Notes: generated from the sequence alone by a model not told the origin. DNA of 64,000 bases from Novosphingobium guangzhouense (GCF_002896965.1 NZ_LYMM01000034.1:1-64000); one strand, 5' to 3'; counted from the first letter of the stretch, positions 36,866 to 46,009 are shown. Translations and numbers: made by a program.

Positions 36866-38041
36866 TCAATAGCTTCGCGGTAGTTTCAGGACATGCTCTG
36901 CGATGAATGACAATATGAGATTGGTCGAAACAGGTGCCACCTGATAAAGGCGGGCCTCTCGAAATTTCCGTTCGATGTCGTATTCCTCAGCAAAGCCATA
37001 TCCGCCATATGTCTGGATGCAGGCGTTGCCCGCTTCGACTGCTACGTCCGCGGCAAGCATTTTTGCCATGTTCGCCTCGGGTCCATGTTCAAGCCCCGCT
37101 TCGCAAAGGCGCGCGGCCTCATGGACCATGAGCTCGGCAGCGCGCATATTTGCGTGGGCTCGCGCGATCGGAAAAGAGACGCCCTGGTTCATGCCAATGG
37201 GGCGATCGAACACCACCCGTTGATTGGCATAAGCAATGGATTTTCGGGTGAACCATTTTGCATCACCGACGCATTCGGCAGCAATAAGAACTCTTTCCGC
37301 ATTCATGCCCGAAAGGATGCAATGAAAGCCCTTGCCTTCTTTGCCTAAGAGATTGGCGACCGGGATGCGCATCCTGTCGAAGAAAAGTTCCGTCGTGGCA
37401 TGGTTCATCATGGTGCGGATAGGCCGGATCGTTAGCGAACCCGCGGTGCGAGCCTGGTTCATATCGACGATGAATATGGAAAGACCGTCGGTTTTCTTCG
37501 TCACTTGATCGCGCGGCGAAGTCCTCGCTAGCAGCAGCATGAGATCGCTGTGTTCGGCGCGACTGGTCCAGATTTTCTGGCCGCTCACCACGAAATAGTC
37601 CCCATCGCGAACTGCCGTCGTCCTTAACGCAGTGGTATCGGAGCCGCTTCCCGGCTCGGTTACGCCGAAAGCCTGCAAGCGCAGTGCGCCGCTTGCGATC
37701 GCGGGCAGATAAAGGCGCTTTTGCTCATCCGATCCATGTCTAAGGATGATGGCCATGTTATACATCTGGGCATGGCATGCCGCTCCGTTGCAACCCATCG
37801 CTTGAATCGTCTCAAGGATGGCAACTGCAGCCGAAAGGCCCAGACCTGATCCGCCATATTCCTCGGGTATAAGTACCGAAAGATAGCCAGCGCTCGTCAA
37901 CGCATCGACAAAAGAAGTCGGATATTCGCGATCAGCGTCGAGCTTGCGCCAATATTCACCCGGGAACTTTTCACACAGCCGGCGCACACCGTCGCGGATT
38001 TCGTGAAAGTGTTGAGGTTCGAAAGGACTAAGAAACTGCAT
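36866..38041 (-). CDS. Acyl-CoA dehydrogenase
   Basis: 391 residues with FGVTEPGSGSDTT, QKIWTSRAEHSD and IQTYGGYGFAEEYDIER. The usual C-terminal YEGT-type catalytic glutamate segment is replaced by LYQVAPVSTN, so the base must lie elsewhere, as in some other subfamilies. It introduces an alpha,beta double bond in an acyl-CoA, passing electrons to ETF. It overlaps the end of the hydratase gene, with AGGA 8 bases before ATG 38041. Last gene of the minus-strand operon. Confidence 0.82.
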   Translation of the reverse strand: MQFLSPFEPQHFHEIRDGVRRLCEKFPGEYWRKLDADREYPTSFVDALTSAGYLSVLIPEEYGGSGLGLSAAVAILETIQAMGCNGAACHAQMYNMAIILRHGSDEQKRLYLPAIASGALRLQAFGVTEPGSGSDTTALRTTAVRDGDYFVVSGQKIWTSRAEHSDLMLLLARTSPRDQVTKKTDGLSIFIVDMNQARTAGSLTIRPIRTMMNHATTELFFDRMRIPVANLLGKEGKGFHCILSGMNAERVLIAAECVGDAKWFTRKSIAYANQRVVFDRPIGMNQGVSFPIARAHANMRAAELMVHEAARLCEAGLEHGPEANMAKMLAADVAVEAGNACIQTYGGYGFAEEYDIERKFREARLYQVAPVSTNLILSFIAEHVLKLPRSY

Positions 38042-38903
38042 CGCCCTCATCCTGAGAGATTGTGAAAAACCCTTGATCTGCAACGATGACGTCGCGCTCG
38101 AGCACCGATGCCCGAAAAGCGCCATTATTCCAGATTTCGGTTCTGATGGTTTCACCAGGGAACACCGGTGCGGCGAAACGCAGTTGCACTGCGCGCAGGC
38201 GCTCGGTCTGGTAGCCGAGCCGCCCGCGGAGGATGGCGTGAACGATGATGCCCATCGTGCCCAGGCCGTGCAATATCGGCATCCTGTACCCGGCGCGCGC
38301 CGCGATTGCTGGATCGCTGTGCAGCGGGTTGAGATCTCCATTTAGACGATAGATCAGGGCCTGTTCGGGACCGGTCGTCAGGTCAATGACAAGAGCGGCA
38401 TTGCCTTCCGCCACGGGTACCGGCGAACTTCGCGGAGCTTCGCCTTCCCCTCCGAACCCGCCGCCGCCGCGAATGAAGATCGTACGTTCAAGACAGGCAA
38501 AGCAGGTGCCGCAATCATCGCGGATATTGGTTTCGGTGAATATCAACGCGGCCTTGCCCACGCCTTTGTCGACAATGTGGGTGACGCGGGTTGTGCTTTC
38601 GACTTCGCCAGTTGCCGGAACCGGGCCAAGCAGTACCATGGATTGACCGGCATGCAGGACGGAAACCGGATCCACACCGGAATCAGGGTGCCCCAGCCAG
38701 AACCCGGGACTCGCGAGAACGAGCGCCATGCCGGGCATGGCAACCGGTCCACGAAGGGGATCCACGAATGGCAGCTGCGAGAGGTCGGTAGGATCTCGCC
38801 CCATCCCGATCGATAAGGCGTAAAATGCAGCATCGCGTGGAGTGACGGTCTGACGAACCGCAGGAATACGAAAGTTGAGCAATTTTTGCGGATCGATTGT
38901 CAC
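38028..38903 (-). CDS. (R)-specific enoyl-CoA hydratase 2 (MaoC/MFE-2 type, double hot-dog)
   Basis: 291 residues with the hydratase-2 motif GDLNPLHSDPAIA containing the catalytic Asp and His, and the helix HGLGTMGI. GTG 38903 is chosen: GGGA lies 8 bases upstream and it clears the stop of the preceding gene by 22 bases. It hydrates trans-2-enoyl-CoA to (3R)-hydroxyacyl-CoA, matching the MFE-2-like dehydrogenase at 45092-46009. Confidence 0.82.
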   Translation of the reverse strand: MTIDPQKLLNFRIPAVRQTVTPRDAAFYALSIGMGRDPTDLSQLPFVDPLRGPVAMPGMALVLASPGFWLGHPDSGVDPVSVLHAGQSMVLLGPVPATGEVESTTRVTHIVDKGVGKAALIFTETNIRDDCGTCFACLERTIFIRGGGGFGGEGEAPRSSPVPVAEGNAALVIDLTTGPEQALIYRLNGDLNPLHSDPAIAARAGYRMPILHGLGTMGIIVHAILRGRLGYQTERLRAVQLRFAAPVFPGETIRTEIWNNGAFRASVLERDVIVADQGFFTISQDEGDAVS

Positions 38904-38925
38904 TTTCAATTTCCCTGGAAGGTGG

Positions 38926-39786
38926 TCAAAGGGTGGCGCTGGCAACCATGATCGGACGGCCGTCGCGCGCATGGGCGACGAACTGAACACTATTGCCGTT
39001 CGCGCGAAGCGCCAAATGCAGTTCCTCGCCGCAGATCGCGGCAGACACCGCTCGGCAATCGAAGCACCGAAGCGCATTGTCGCCGAAGTGCTGCTGGGCG
39101 AGTTCCAGCAGCAGTGTCGCCGTCAACGGACCGTGAACGACGAGGCCGCGATACCCCTCGATTTCGCAGGTGTAGGCCCGATCATAATGAATCCGGTGAC
39201 TGTTGAAGGTCAGCGCCGAAAATCGGAACAGCAAGGTTTCCGAGGGGACCAGCGCGCGGTGCGCAACCCATCGAGATCCGTCGAAGGTCATGTCAGGCGG
39301 CCTTGGCAGCTCTGCGGGCCCCAAAGGCATGGGATCCCGATAAACGATCGCTTGGGTTTCGCGAACGAAGAGTTCGCCTTTGCAGTGGATTTCCTGTGCC
39401 ATCTCGACAAAAACAAGCTTGCCGGTCGCGCCTTGCTTTTCGGCGATGGAATTGATCCGCGATCTGCGCTGCACCTTCTGGCCGATGAGCAACGGCGAAA
39501 GAAATTCGATCCTGCTCGATGCCCACATCCGGCGCGACTGAGGAAGTGGTGGCATGAAGCTGCTTTCGCCGCCGCGCACCGGATGTCCATCCACGCTCAA
39601 TGCGGCTGTTGGCGCGTCTGGCAGGCAAAGGCACCAATGATAGCCTTGCGGCACGCTGCCATCTGCCGGCGCAACGCGGTCGAAAGTCGCCAGCCACCGT
39701 CGTGCGGCAGCGGGTTCCAGATAGTCGTGACGCAATTCTTCACGACCAATCCAGCTTTGCCATTGTACGTACGGCTGGGTGGTCAT
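38926..39786 (-). CDS. FAS1-like hydratase, mesaconyl-C4-CoA/itaconyl-CoA hydratase-like
   Basis: 286 residues of the HTD2/FAS1-like dehydratase family. Visible marks are LPPLPQSRRMWASSRIEF-type sequence, a KQGATGKLVFVEM strand, and FNSHRIHYDRAYT followed by GLVVHGPL, where the His and Asp of the hot-dog active site lie. Members hydrate mesaconyl-C4-CoA to citramalyl-CoA in the 3-hydroxypropionate bicycle. Its neighbours, a Mct-like transferase and a Mcd-like dehydrogenase, support this. Overlaps the upstream gene by 4 bases. Confidence 0.75.
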   Translation of the reverse strand: MTTQPYVQWQSWIGREELRHDYLEPAAARRWLATFDRVAPADGSVPQGYHWCLCLPDAPTAALSVDGHPVRGGESSFMPPLPQSRRMWASSRIEFLSPLLIGQKVQRRSRINSIAEKQGATGKLVFVEMAQEIHCKGELFVRETQAIVYRDPMPLGPAELPRPPDMTFDGSRWVAHRALVPSETLLFRFSALTFNSHRIHYDRAYTCEIEGYRGLVVHGPLTATLLLELAQQHFGDNALRCFDCRAVSAAICGEELHLALRANGNSVQFVAHARDGRPIMVASATL

Positions 39787-41375
39787 ATATCATCCCCGGT
39801 CAGGCCGCGGGCAATCACCTGGGCCTGAATTTCCGCAGCGCCCTCGAAAATGTTGAGGATGCGCGCATCGCAAAGGATGCGACTGATCTCGTATTCAAGG
39901 GCATAACCATTGCCGCCGTGGATCTGCAGCGCAGCGTCGGCGTTCGACCAGGCGGCGCGAGCGGCAAGCAACTTTGCCATGCCGGCCTCAATATCGCAGC
40001 GCTTGTCCGAATCCCTGGCTCGCGCGGCAGCATAGCAGAGTTCACGCGCCATCACAAAATCGACAAGGCTCATCGCCAGCTTGTCCGACACGCGCGGAAA
40101 CCCGACGATGGCCCTGCCGAATTGCTTGCGAACCAAGGCATAGTCGAGGCCCAGTTCGATGGCCCGCCGCGCGACGCCGATAGCCCGCGCGGCGGTCTGG
40201 ATGCGTGCGCCCTCGAAGGTACGCATGAGCTGCTTGAACCCTTTCCCCTCCTCGCCGCCCAGCAGGGCGTCTGCCGGCGCGGTCATTGCATCGAACTGCA
40301 GGGCATATTCGCGCATCCCGCGATAACCGGGGACCTCGATCTCGCTTCCGGTCATGCCAGGGGCTGGGAAACCGTCATCGCTCGTGCCCCGAGGCTTGGG
40401 CACCAGCAACATCGACAGCCCGGCGTAACCCCCGGCTTCAGGTAATGTTCGCACCAGCATCGTCATCAGATCTGATCGGCTGGCATGGGTAATCCAGTTT
40501 TTCGCCCCGTTGATGACCCAGTGATCGCCGTCGTGCCGTGCGCGGGTTTGAATGGAGCCAAGATCCGATCCGGTGTCGGGTTCGGTGAAGGCTGCTGACG
40601 GCAAAACCTCGCCGCTTGCGATCCTGGGCAACCACCAGGCCTTTTGCGCTTCGGTGCCGTTCAAGCCGATCAGCTCGCCGGCGATTTCCGACCGCGTGCC
40701 AAGCGAGCCCGCGCCAATCCAGCCCCGCGACAATTCCTCGGTTATGATGCACATCTTTAGCTTACCGAGGCCAAGTCCCCCATAGATTTCGGGTATGCAG
40801 ACTCCGAATGTACCGAGATCGGCCATGGCCTGAATCACTGCCTCGGGGATCAGATCATTCGCCAGATGCCATCCGTGAGCCTGGGGCACGATGACAGCAT
40901 TGGTGAAGCGACGGTATTGCTCGCGGATCGTGTCGGCTTCGGCATCATCGAGCGACTCGCTTGGCCATTGCCCCTGGGCCAGGGCTGCAGCCACTTCGCC
41001 TCTGGTTGCAGCATAGTCCACATCGAGTAGGTCCACGCACCGGTCGAAAAGCGTGCGGGCAGCGCTGCCAAGTCCGAGGTCGCCGGGGCGGAAGATTTCG
41101 TTCTGGCCCATCGGCAGGCCGCCACCGATCTGGCCAATGCATTCAGCGAAGGCCAGAGTGGCGATCCTGGCGTCAAAGTCATTCTTGCTGCCCCTGGCTT
41201 CGGACCATTCGAGCACCGCTTCAAGCGCAGCCACAAGCGTGGCCACCCAGGCATAACCGTGCGCGGCCCGCTGCTCCTCATCAATCCTTCCGGACACCAA
41301 GCGCGCGCCCAACGCTGCCTTGACCGAGTCGCGATAGTCTCTCGCGGCGTTCAGGGCCTGGCGCAGATCAGCCAC
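39783..41375 (-). CDS. (2S)-methylsuccinyl-CoA dehydrogenase-like acyl-CoA dehydrogenase
   Basis: 530 residues, about 140 longer than ordinary acyl-CoA dehydrogenases because of an N-terminal extension, as in Mcd of the ethylmalonyl-CoA pathway (about 550). The core has AAFTEPDTGSDLG, KNWITHASRSD, QIHGGNGYALEYEISR and NIFEGAAEIQ with the catalytic Glu. Mcd oxidises methylsuccinyl-CoA to mesaconyl-C1-CoA. GTG 41375, just after the thiolase stop, is the best start. The assignment rests on length, extension and neighbours. Confidence 0.75.
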   Translation of the reverse strand: MADLRQALNAARDYRDSVKAALGARLVSGRIDEEQRAAHGYAWVATLVAALEAVLEWSEARGSKNDFDARIATLAFAECIGQIGGGLPMGQNEIFRPGDLGLGSAARTLFDRCVDLLDVDYAATRGEVAAALAQGQWPSESLDDAEADTIREQYRRFTNAVIVPQAHGWHLANDLIPEAVIQAMADLGTFGVCIPEIYGGLGLGKLKMCIITEELSRGWIGAGSLGTRSEIAGELIGLNGTEAQKAWWLPRIASGEVLPSAAFTEPDTGSDLGSIQTRARHDGDHWVINGAKNWITHASRSDLMTMLVRTLPEAGGYAGLSMLLVPKPRGTSDDGFPAPGMTGSEIEVPGYRGMREYALQFDAMTAPADALLGGEEGKGFKQLMRTFEGARIQTAARAIGVARRAIELGLDYALVRKQFGRAIVGFPRVSDKLAMSLVDFVMARELCYAAARARDSDKRCDIEAGMAKLLAARAAWSNADAALQIHGGNGYALEYEISRILCDARILNIFEGAAEIQAQVIARGLTGDDI

Positions 41376-41377
41376 CT

Positions 41378-42592
41378 TCAGGCCGCGCGCTCGAAGATTG
41401 CGGCGATGCCTTGTCCGCCGCCGATGCACATCGTCTCAAGACCGTAGCGGCCTTTCGTGCGCACAAGTTCGCGGGTAAGGTTGGCAAGAATACGACCACC
41501 GGTTGCACCGATCGGGTGGCCAAGCGATATACCCGAACCATTGACATTGAGGATTTCGTTCCGGCCGTCGTCATCCGACCAGCCCCATCCTTTCAGAACC
41601 GCCAGGACTTGCGGTGCGAAGGCTTCGTTCAGCTCAACCAGATCAATATCGCCCCAGCCAAGGCCGCTGCGGGCGAACAAGCGTTGCACTGCAGGAACGG
41701 GACCAATTCCCATGCGACTGGGATCACAGCCCGCCGCGGCCGAGCTATGATAAAAGGCGATCGGTTCCACCCCCAGTTCGTCGAGTTTGTCTTCGGCCAC
41801 CACTAGGCAAGCGGCAGCGGCGTCGTTCTGCTGACTGGCGTTGCCAGCGGTCACGACGCCGCCCTCAATCGCCTTCAGCGCGCCGAGCGAAGCCATCGTC
41901 GCGTCGCCGCGATAACCTTCATCGTGTGCGAAGATGGCAGGCGCGCCCTTTCTTTGCGGCACCACAACCGGCACGATTTCGTCGTCGAACATTCCATTCG
42001 CCCAGGCGGCCGCGGCCCGCTGGTGGCTGCGCACGGCATAGGCATCTGCCTGTTCCCGGCTGATGTCATAATCCCTGGCAAGATTTTCGGCCGTTTCGAT
42101 CATGCCGGAGATAACACCAAAACGCTCCGTCGGCTGAGACATAAGGCGTCCGCGCGTCAACCTGTCGTGAAGGGTGATACTGCCGGAACGTTTGCCCCCG
42201 CGAAGGTCGGTTGAATAATGTTCGACGTTGGACATTGATTCGACCCCGCCGGCGACGACAACGTCGGACATCCCCGTCTGCACCATCATCGCGGCGTTGA
42301 CGATCGCCTGTAGCCCCGAACCGCAGCGCCGGTCGAGCTGATAGCCGGGGACTTCAAGCGGCAGGTCGGCAGCCAGCCATGACCAGTGGCCGATGGCCGG
42401 CGCCTCGCCGTTGCCATATCCCTGACTGAACACGACATCGTCGACCCGGGCGGGATCGATCTTCGTGCGCTCGATCAGGGCCTTGAGGATGACTGCGCCA
42501 AGCTCGCCTGCAGTCATCGGCGAAAGAGAGCCGCCAAACTTGCCCACCGCAGTGCGGATCGGCATGACAATGGCTGCGCGACGAAGGGTCAT
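41378..42592 (-). CDS. Acetyl-CoA acyltransferase (thiolase)
   Basis: 404 residues with the nucleophilic Cys in DRRCGSGLQA, the GHPIGATGGR histidine and the second Cys in MCIGGGQG. It cleaves 3-oxoacyl-CoA with CoA. ATGA overlap with the preceding CoA-transferase gene (42589-42592). In this operon the likely products are acetyl-CoA and a shortened, possibly methyl-branched, acyl-CoA; a 3-oxoadipyl-CoA-like substrate is possible. Confidence 0.9.
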   Translation of the reverse strand: MTLRRAAIVMPIRTAVGKFGGSLSPMTAGELGAVILKALIERTKIDPARVDDVVFSQGYGNGEAPAIGHWSWLAADLPLEVPGYQLDRRCGSGLQAIVNAAMMVQTGMSDVVVAGGVESMSNVEHYSTDLRGGKRSGSITLHDRLTRGRLMSQPTERFGVISGMIETAENLARDYDISREQADAYAVRSHQRAAAAWANGMFDDEIVPVVVPQRKGAPAIFAHDEGYRGDATMASLGALKAIEGGVVTAGNASQQNDAAAACLVVAEDKLDELGVEPIAFYHSSAAAGCDPSRMGIGPVPAVQRLFARSGLGWGDIDLVELNEAFAPQVLAVLKGWGWSDDDGRNEILNVNGSGISLGHPIGATGGRILANLTRELVRTKGRYGLETMCIGGGQGIAAIFERAA

Positions 42593-43803
42593 TTCGGGTC
42601 TCCACTCGCCATGTTGCCCACAATACCTGCGTCGATCAGGCGGGCGATTTCGGCGGCAGGCAGCGAGAGCAGATCCGCCAGGACTTCTTCGGTATGCTGG
42701 CCATTGCACGGCGCGGGACAAGGCTCCCGACGGTGCATTTGGGGTACGGTGGCGAATGTGCCCGCGGCGGGATAGTCGAAGCCGCTGGGATTTGGCACCA
42801 TCCCGAAAATCGGATTGTTCGCTACCAGCGCTGGATCGTGAACCGCATCAAGCATCCTGCGATAGGGCGAAAAGACGATTCCCCCCGCATCGAAGGCAGT
42901 GGACAGATCGGCGTAATCACGCGACCGGATCGCCCGTTCAAACAAGGGATAGAGCATGTCACGCAAGGTATATCGGATGCCGTCATCCTGTTCGAAAGAA
43001 ACACCGCGCTCTTGTTCGATGGACGCAACATCTTCGGAAAGGCCAAGCGCCCCCAGCAAATTGGCCCACTGGCGACGCGTGGCAACGACAATCATTGTCC
43101 GCACCCCGTCGCGCGTGGTGAAGTCGCGACCGAACAAACCATAAACTGCATTGCCAAGGCGCGGACGATCCCGGCCCGTATAGAGCATTTCTGCAAGTCC
43201 ACCGAGGTTGGCGACCGTGCCAATCGCCACGTCTGACAACGGCAGCCGGATCTCGCATCCTTCGCCACTGGTGCTTCGCCACTGCATCGCGGCAAGCATG
43301 GCGAATGCTCCGTATGCGCCGGAAATGAGATCCCATGCGGGCAGGACATGATTGACCGGATCGGGGCCCGTTCCAGTCAGCATAGGGTATCCCACGGCAT
43401 TGTTTATGGTGTAATCGAGCGCGGGCGAGCCATCGGCCCATCCCATTATCCGCAAGGTGACAAGATCCGGACACCCCTGCGCGAGGAGGGCATGGGACAG
43501 GAAACCATCCACCGGAAAATTGGTGATGAACTGGCCGGTTGCCCTCACGAGTTCCTGCACTATTTCACGCCCCTCAGGCCTGCGAAGATCAACCGCGACT
43601 GACTTTTTTGCACGATTGAGATTCTCCCAATAGAGCGAATCATTCGCCGCCGTCACAGGCCAGCGCCGGTAATCGGGGCCGCCGCCAATCTGGTCGACGC
43701 GTATCACCTGTGCGCCAAATTGCGCGCAATAAAGGCCCGCCGTGGGAGAGGCGACGAATGACGATGCCTCAATGATCGATAGGCCATCGAGAAAATTATA
43801 CAT
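42589..43803 (-). CDS. CaiB/BaiF CoA-transferase resembling mesaconyl-CoA C1-C4 transferase
   Basis: 404 residues. Segments GLSIIEASSFVASP, GGGPDYRRWPVT, FITNFP, VNHVLPAWD and RPRLGNAVYGLFGRDF agree closely with my memory of Chloroflexus Mct (2-methylfumaryl-CoA isomerase), an intramolecular CoA transferase. That likeness is stronger than to generic family III members such as the one at 49294. It would convert mesaconyl-C1-CoA to mesaconyl-C4-CoA between the Mcd-like and hydratase-like enzymes encoded downstream. A gap of 108 bases precedes it. Confidence 0.8.
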   Translation of the reverse strand: MYNFLDGLSIIEASSFVASPTAGLYCAQFGAQVIRVDQIGGGPDYRRWPVTAANDSLYWENLNRAKKSVAVDLRRPEGREIVQELVRATGQFITNFPVDGFLSHALLAQGCPDLVTLRIMGWADGSPALDYTINNAVGYPMLTGTGPDPVNHVLPAWDLISGAYGAFAMLAAMQWRSTSGEGCEIRLPLSDVAIGTVANLGGLAEMLYTGRDRPRLGNAVYGLFGRDFTTRDGVRTMIVVATRRQWANLLGALGLSEDVASIEQERGVSFEQDDGIRYTLRDMLYPLFERAIRSRDYADLSTAFDAGGIVFSPYRRMLDAVHDPALVANNPIFGMVPNPSGFDYPAAGTFATVPQMHRREPCPAPCNGQHTEEVLADLLSLPAAEIARLIDAGIVGNMASGDPK

Positions 43804-43911
43804 GGCGTTTGATCCGGCCCGCAGGCGAATTGGCCATGCGCCAGGGCGGGGCGGAATGAACCCCCTGGCCGCCCATAGTGCAGCCTGCGGATGAAGTGCA
43901 ACCCACGAAGG

Positions 43912-45081
43912 TCAATTCGCCGCCGCAAATTCACGCAGCATGTGCTTAGCGATCTGGAGTTGCAGGATCTGGGTCGTGCCTTCATAAATCCGATATATGC
44001 GCGCATCGCGGAAGAAACGTTCGGCATCGTATTCGGCAAGATAGCCGGCACCGCCGTGGATCTGGACGCAGGCATCCACCACGCGGCCGCACATTTCTGT
44101 CGCGAAAACCTTGAACGCCGCTGCTTTGCGCAAGATGTTCTCGCCTGCGTCGGCGCGCCGAGTGACATCGTCCATCATGCATTCGGCGGCATAGATTTCG
44201 ATCTCGCTCTGGGCGAGCATCTGCTGGATCAACTGGAAGTTGGCAATCGGCTCGCCGAATGCCTTGCGCTCGGTCGCGTATCGGATGGCGCTATCCAGCG
44301 CCCGGCGGGCATAAGCGGTCGCTGCGGCGCCCACCGACATCCTGCCGTTGTCGAGGCTCATCATCGCGAATGCGAAGCCCTTGCCAAGTTCGCCGCCGAG
44401 CAGAGCCTCGCTGCCAACGTGGACATCTTCCAGCACGATATCGGCGATATGGCTACCCGACTGGCCCATCTTCCTGTCCGACTTGCAGATCGTCACGCCG
44501 GGTATGTCAAGCGGGACGATGAATGCCGATATATGGGCGTTTTTGGGCAGATTTTCCGTGGCCGTCCGCGCCATGATCAGTCCAACCTTCGCAAAGGGCG
44601 AGTTGGTAATATATCGCTTGGTGCCATTGAGAAGCCAGCCGTCGCCGGTCGGCACCGCAGTCGACTGCAGACCCGCCGCATCTGATCCCGAACCCGGTTC
44701 GGTCAGGCCGAAAGCGGCGATTTCACCCGCGGCAATGCGCGGCAGCCATGCAGCCTTCTGCGCTTCTGTTCCACCATTCTTGAAGGCTGAGGCGAACATG
44801 CCGACATTGATCGAGATGATCGAGCGGAATGCCGGCATCGCATAACTTAGCGTGTGCATGGTGCGGATATACTGGCTGATGTTCATGCCGGCGCCGCCAT
44901 GCTCTTCCGGTATGGTCAATCCAAACAGACCCATGTCGCGCATCGCTTCGAGGACGTTTTCGGGGATGAGGTCGGTTTCAATAATTTTGCGCTCGACAGG
45001 AATGAGCCGGTCGCGCACGAAGCGTTCAAGCTGTATCAAGAATTGTTCGAAGACTTCTGCATCCATGCCGGCGTTGCTCAT
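43912..45081 (-). CDS. Acyl-CoA dehydrogenase
   Basis: 389 residues with FGLTEPGSGSDAAG, TKRYITNSPFA, QIHGGAGYLAEYDAERF and the catalytic Glu in RIYEGTTQILQ. A typical short/medium-chain or branched acyl-CoA dehydrogenase. It follows the SDR gene by 10 bases, with AGG 8 bases before ATG 45081. Together with the other operon genes it supplies the first step of beta-oxidation; the substrate is not readable. Confidence 0.86.
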   Translation of the reverse strand: MSNAGMDAEVFEQFLIQLERFVRDRLIPVERKIIETDLIPENVLEAMRDMGLFGLTIPEEHGGAGMNISQYIRTMHTLSYAMPAFRSIISINVGMFASAFKNGGTEAQKAAWLPRIAAGEIAAFGLTEPGSGSDAAGLQSTAVPTGDGWLLNGTKRYITNSPFAKVGLIMARTATENLPKNAHISAFIVPLDIPGVTICKSDRKMGQSGSHIADIVLEDVHVGSEALLGGELGKGFAFAMMSLDNGRMSVGAAATAYARRALDSAIRYATERKAFGEPIANFQLIQQMLAQSEIEIYAAECMMDDVTRRADAGENILRKAAAFKVFATEMCGRVVDACVQIHGGAGYLAEYDAERFFRDARIYRIYEGTTQILQLQIAKHMLREFAAAN

Positions 45082-45091
45082 CGGTTACCTG

Positions 45092-46009
45092 TCAGATTGG
45101 ATCATAAGGAAAGACATGCGCCGAGACTTCATCGGCGCGCGCGAAGCTGCTGCGAAACGAAGGTACAAGCTCGTGGGCAATTGCCTCCGGCGTCCAGCCT
45201 TCGACCTTGGTCATCGACCGGATCGGCCGGGGCTTGCAGAACAGGGCGATTTCATTCTTGCGAACCGCGAAAATCTGGTTGGTCACGTCCTTGGACAGGT
45301 CGGATGCCAGATAGGCAACCAACGGCGCGATCTTGTCGGCCGACATGGATTGCAACCGTTGGACACGTTCGTGTTCGGCAGGCGTTGTCGCGGGAATTGA
45401 CGAGGTCATGCGGCTCCACGCAAAAGGCGCGATGCAGTTCGAGCGGACGCCAACTCGCGCCATGTCGAGCGCGATAGACTGCGAAAGCGCGACGACGGCC
45501 AACTTTGCCGCCGAATAGTTCGCCTGCCCGATGTTGCCGATCAGACCGCTCGTCGAAGTGAAATGAACGAAACTGCCCGCCTTCTGTTCACGAAAATAGG
45601 GCGTGGCGGCCTTGGAAACGTTGAAGACACCAGTAAGATTGACCGCGATGACGCTGGTCCAGTCCGCGTGACTCATCTTGTGCCAGATGCTGTCTCGCAA
45701 GATGCCTGCATTGTTCACGACCGCATCGATTCGGCCAAATTTCCGTACCGCATCCTCGATAATGCTCTGCGCCTCCGCCGGATCTGCAACATTACCGAAG
45801 TTGGCCGCCGCTTTGCCCCCGGCACCGATGATGTCGTTAGCGGTGTTCTGAGCGAATGCGGTATCGCCGCCGTTGCCCGACTGCGCCACGCCAGGATCGT
45901 TGACGATAATTGCCGCCCCCTGCGCGGCGCAATACAACGCCAGTTGGCGACCTATTCCGCGCCCGGCACCAGTGATCGCGACAACTGATCCATCCAGGCA
46001 CCGATCCAT
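45092..46009 (-). CDS. MFE-2-type (3R)-hydroxyacyl-CoA dehydrogenase (SDR)
   Basis: 305 residues with TGAGRGIGRQ, the adjacent NDPG typical of peroxisomal multifunctional-enzyme-2 dehydrogenases, NNAGILRD and the YSAAK active site. The long C-terminal tail after residue 250 also fits that group. It oxidises (3R)-hydroxyacyl-CoA, the stereochemistry produced by the hydratase 2 at 38028-38903. ATG 46009 is the family start; the frame is open further upstream without family sequence. Confidence 0.85.
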   Translation of the reverse strand: MDRCLDGSVVAITGAGRGIGRQLALYCAAQGAAIIVNDPGVAQSGNGGDTAFAQNTANDIIGAGGKAAANFGNVADPAEAQSIIEDAVRKFGRIDAVVNNAGILRDSIWHKMSHADWTSVIAVNLTGVFNVSKAATPYFREQKAGSFVHFTSTSGLIGNIGQANYSAAKLAVVALSQSIALDMARVGVRSNCIAPFAWSRMTSSIPATTPAEHERVQRLQSMSADKIAPLVAYLASDLSKDVTNQIFAVRKNEIALFCKPRPIRSMTKVEGWTPEAIAHELVPSFRSSFARADEVSAHVFPYDPI

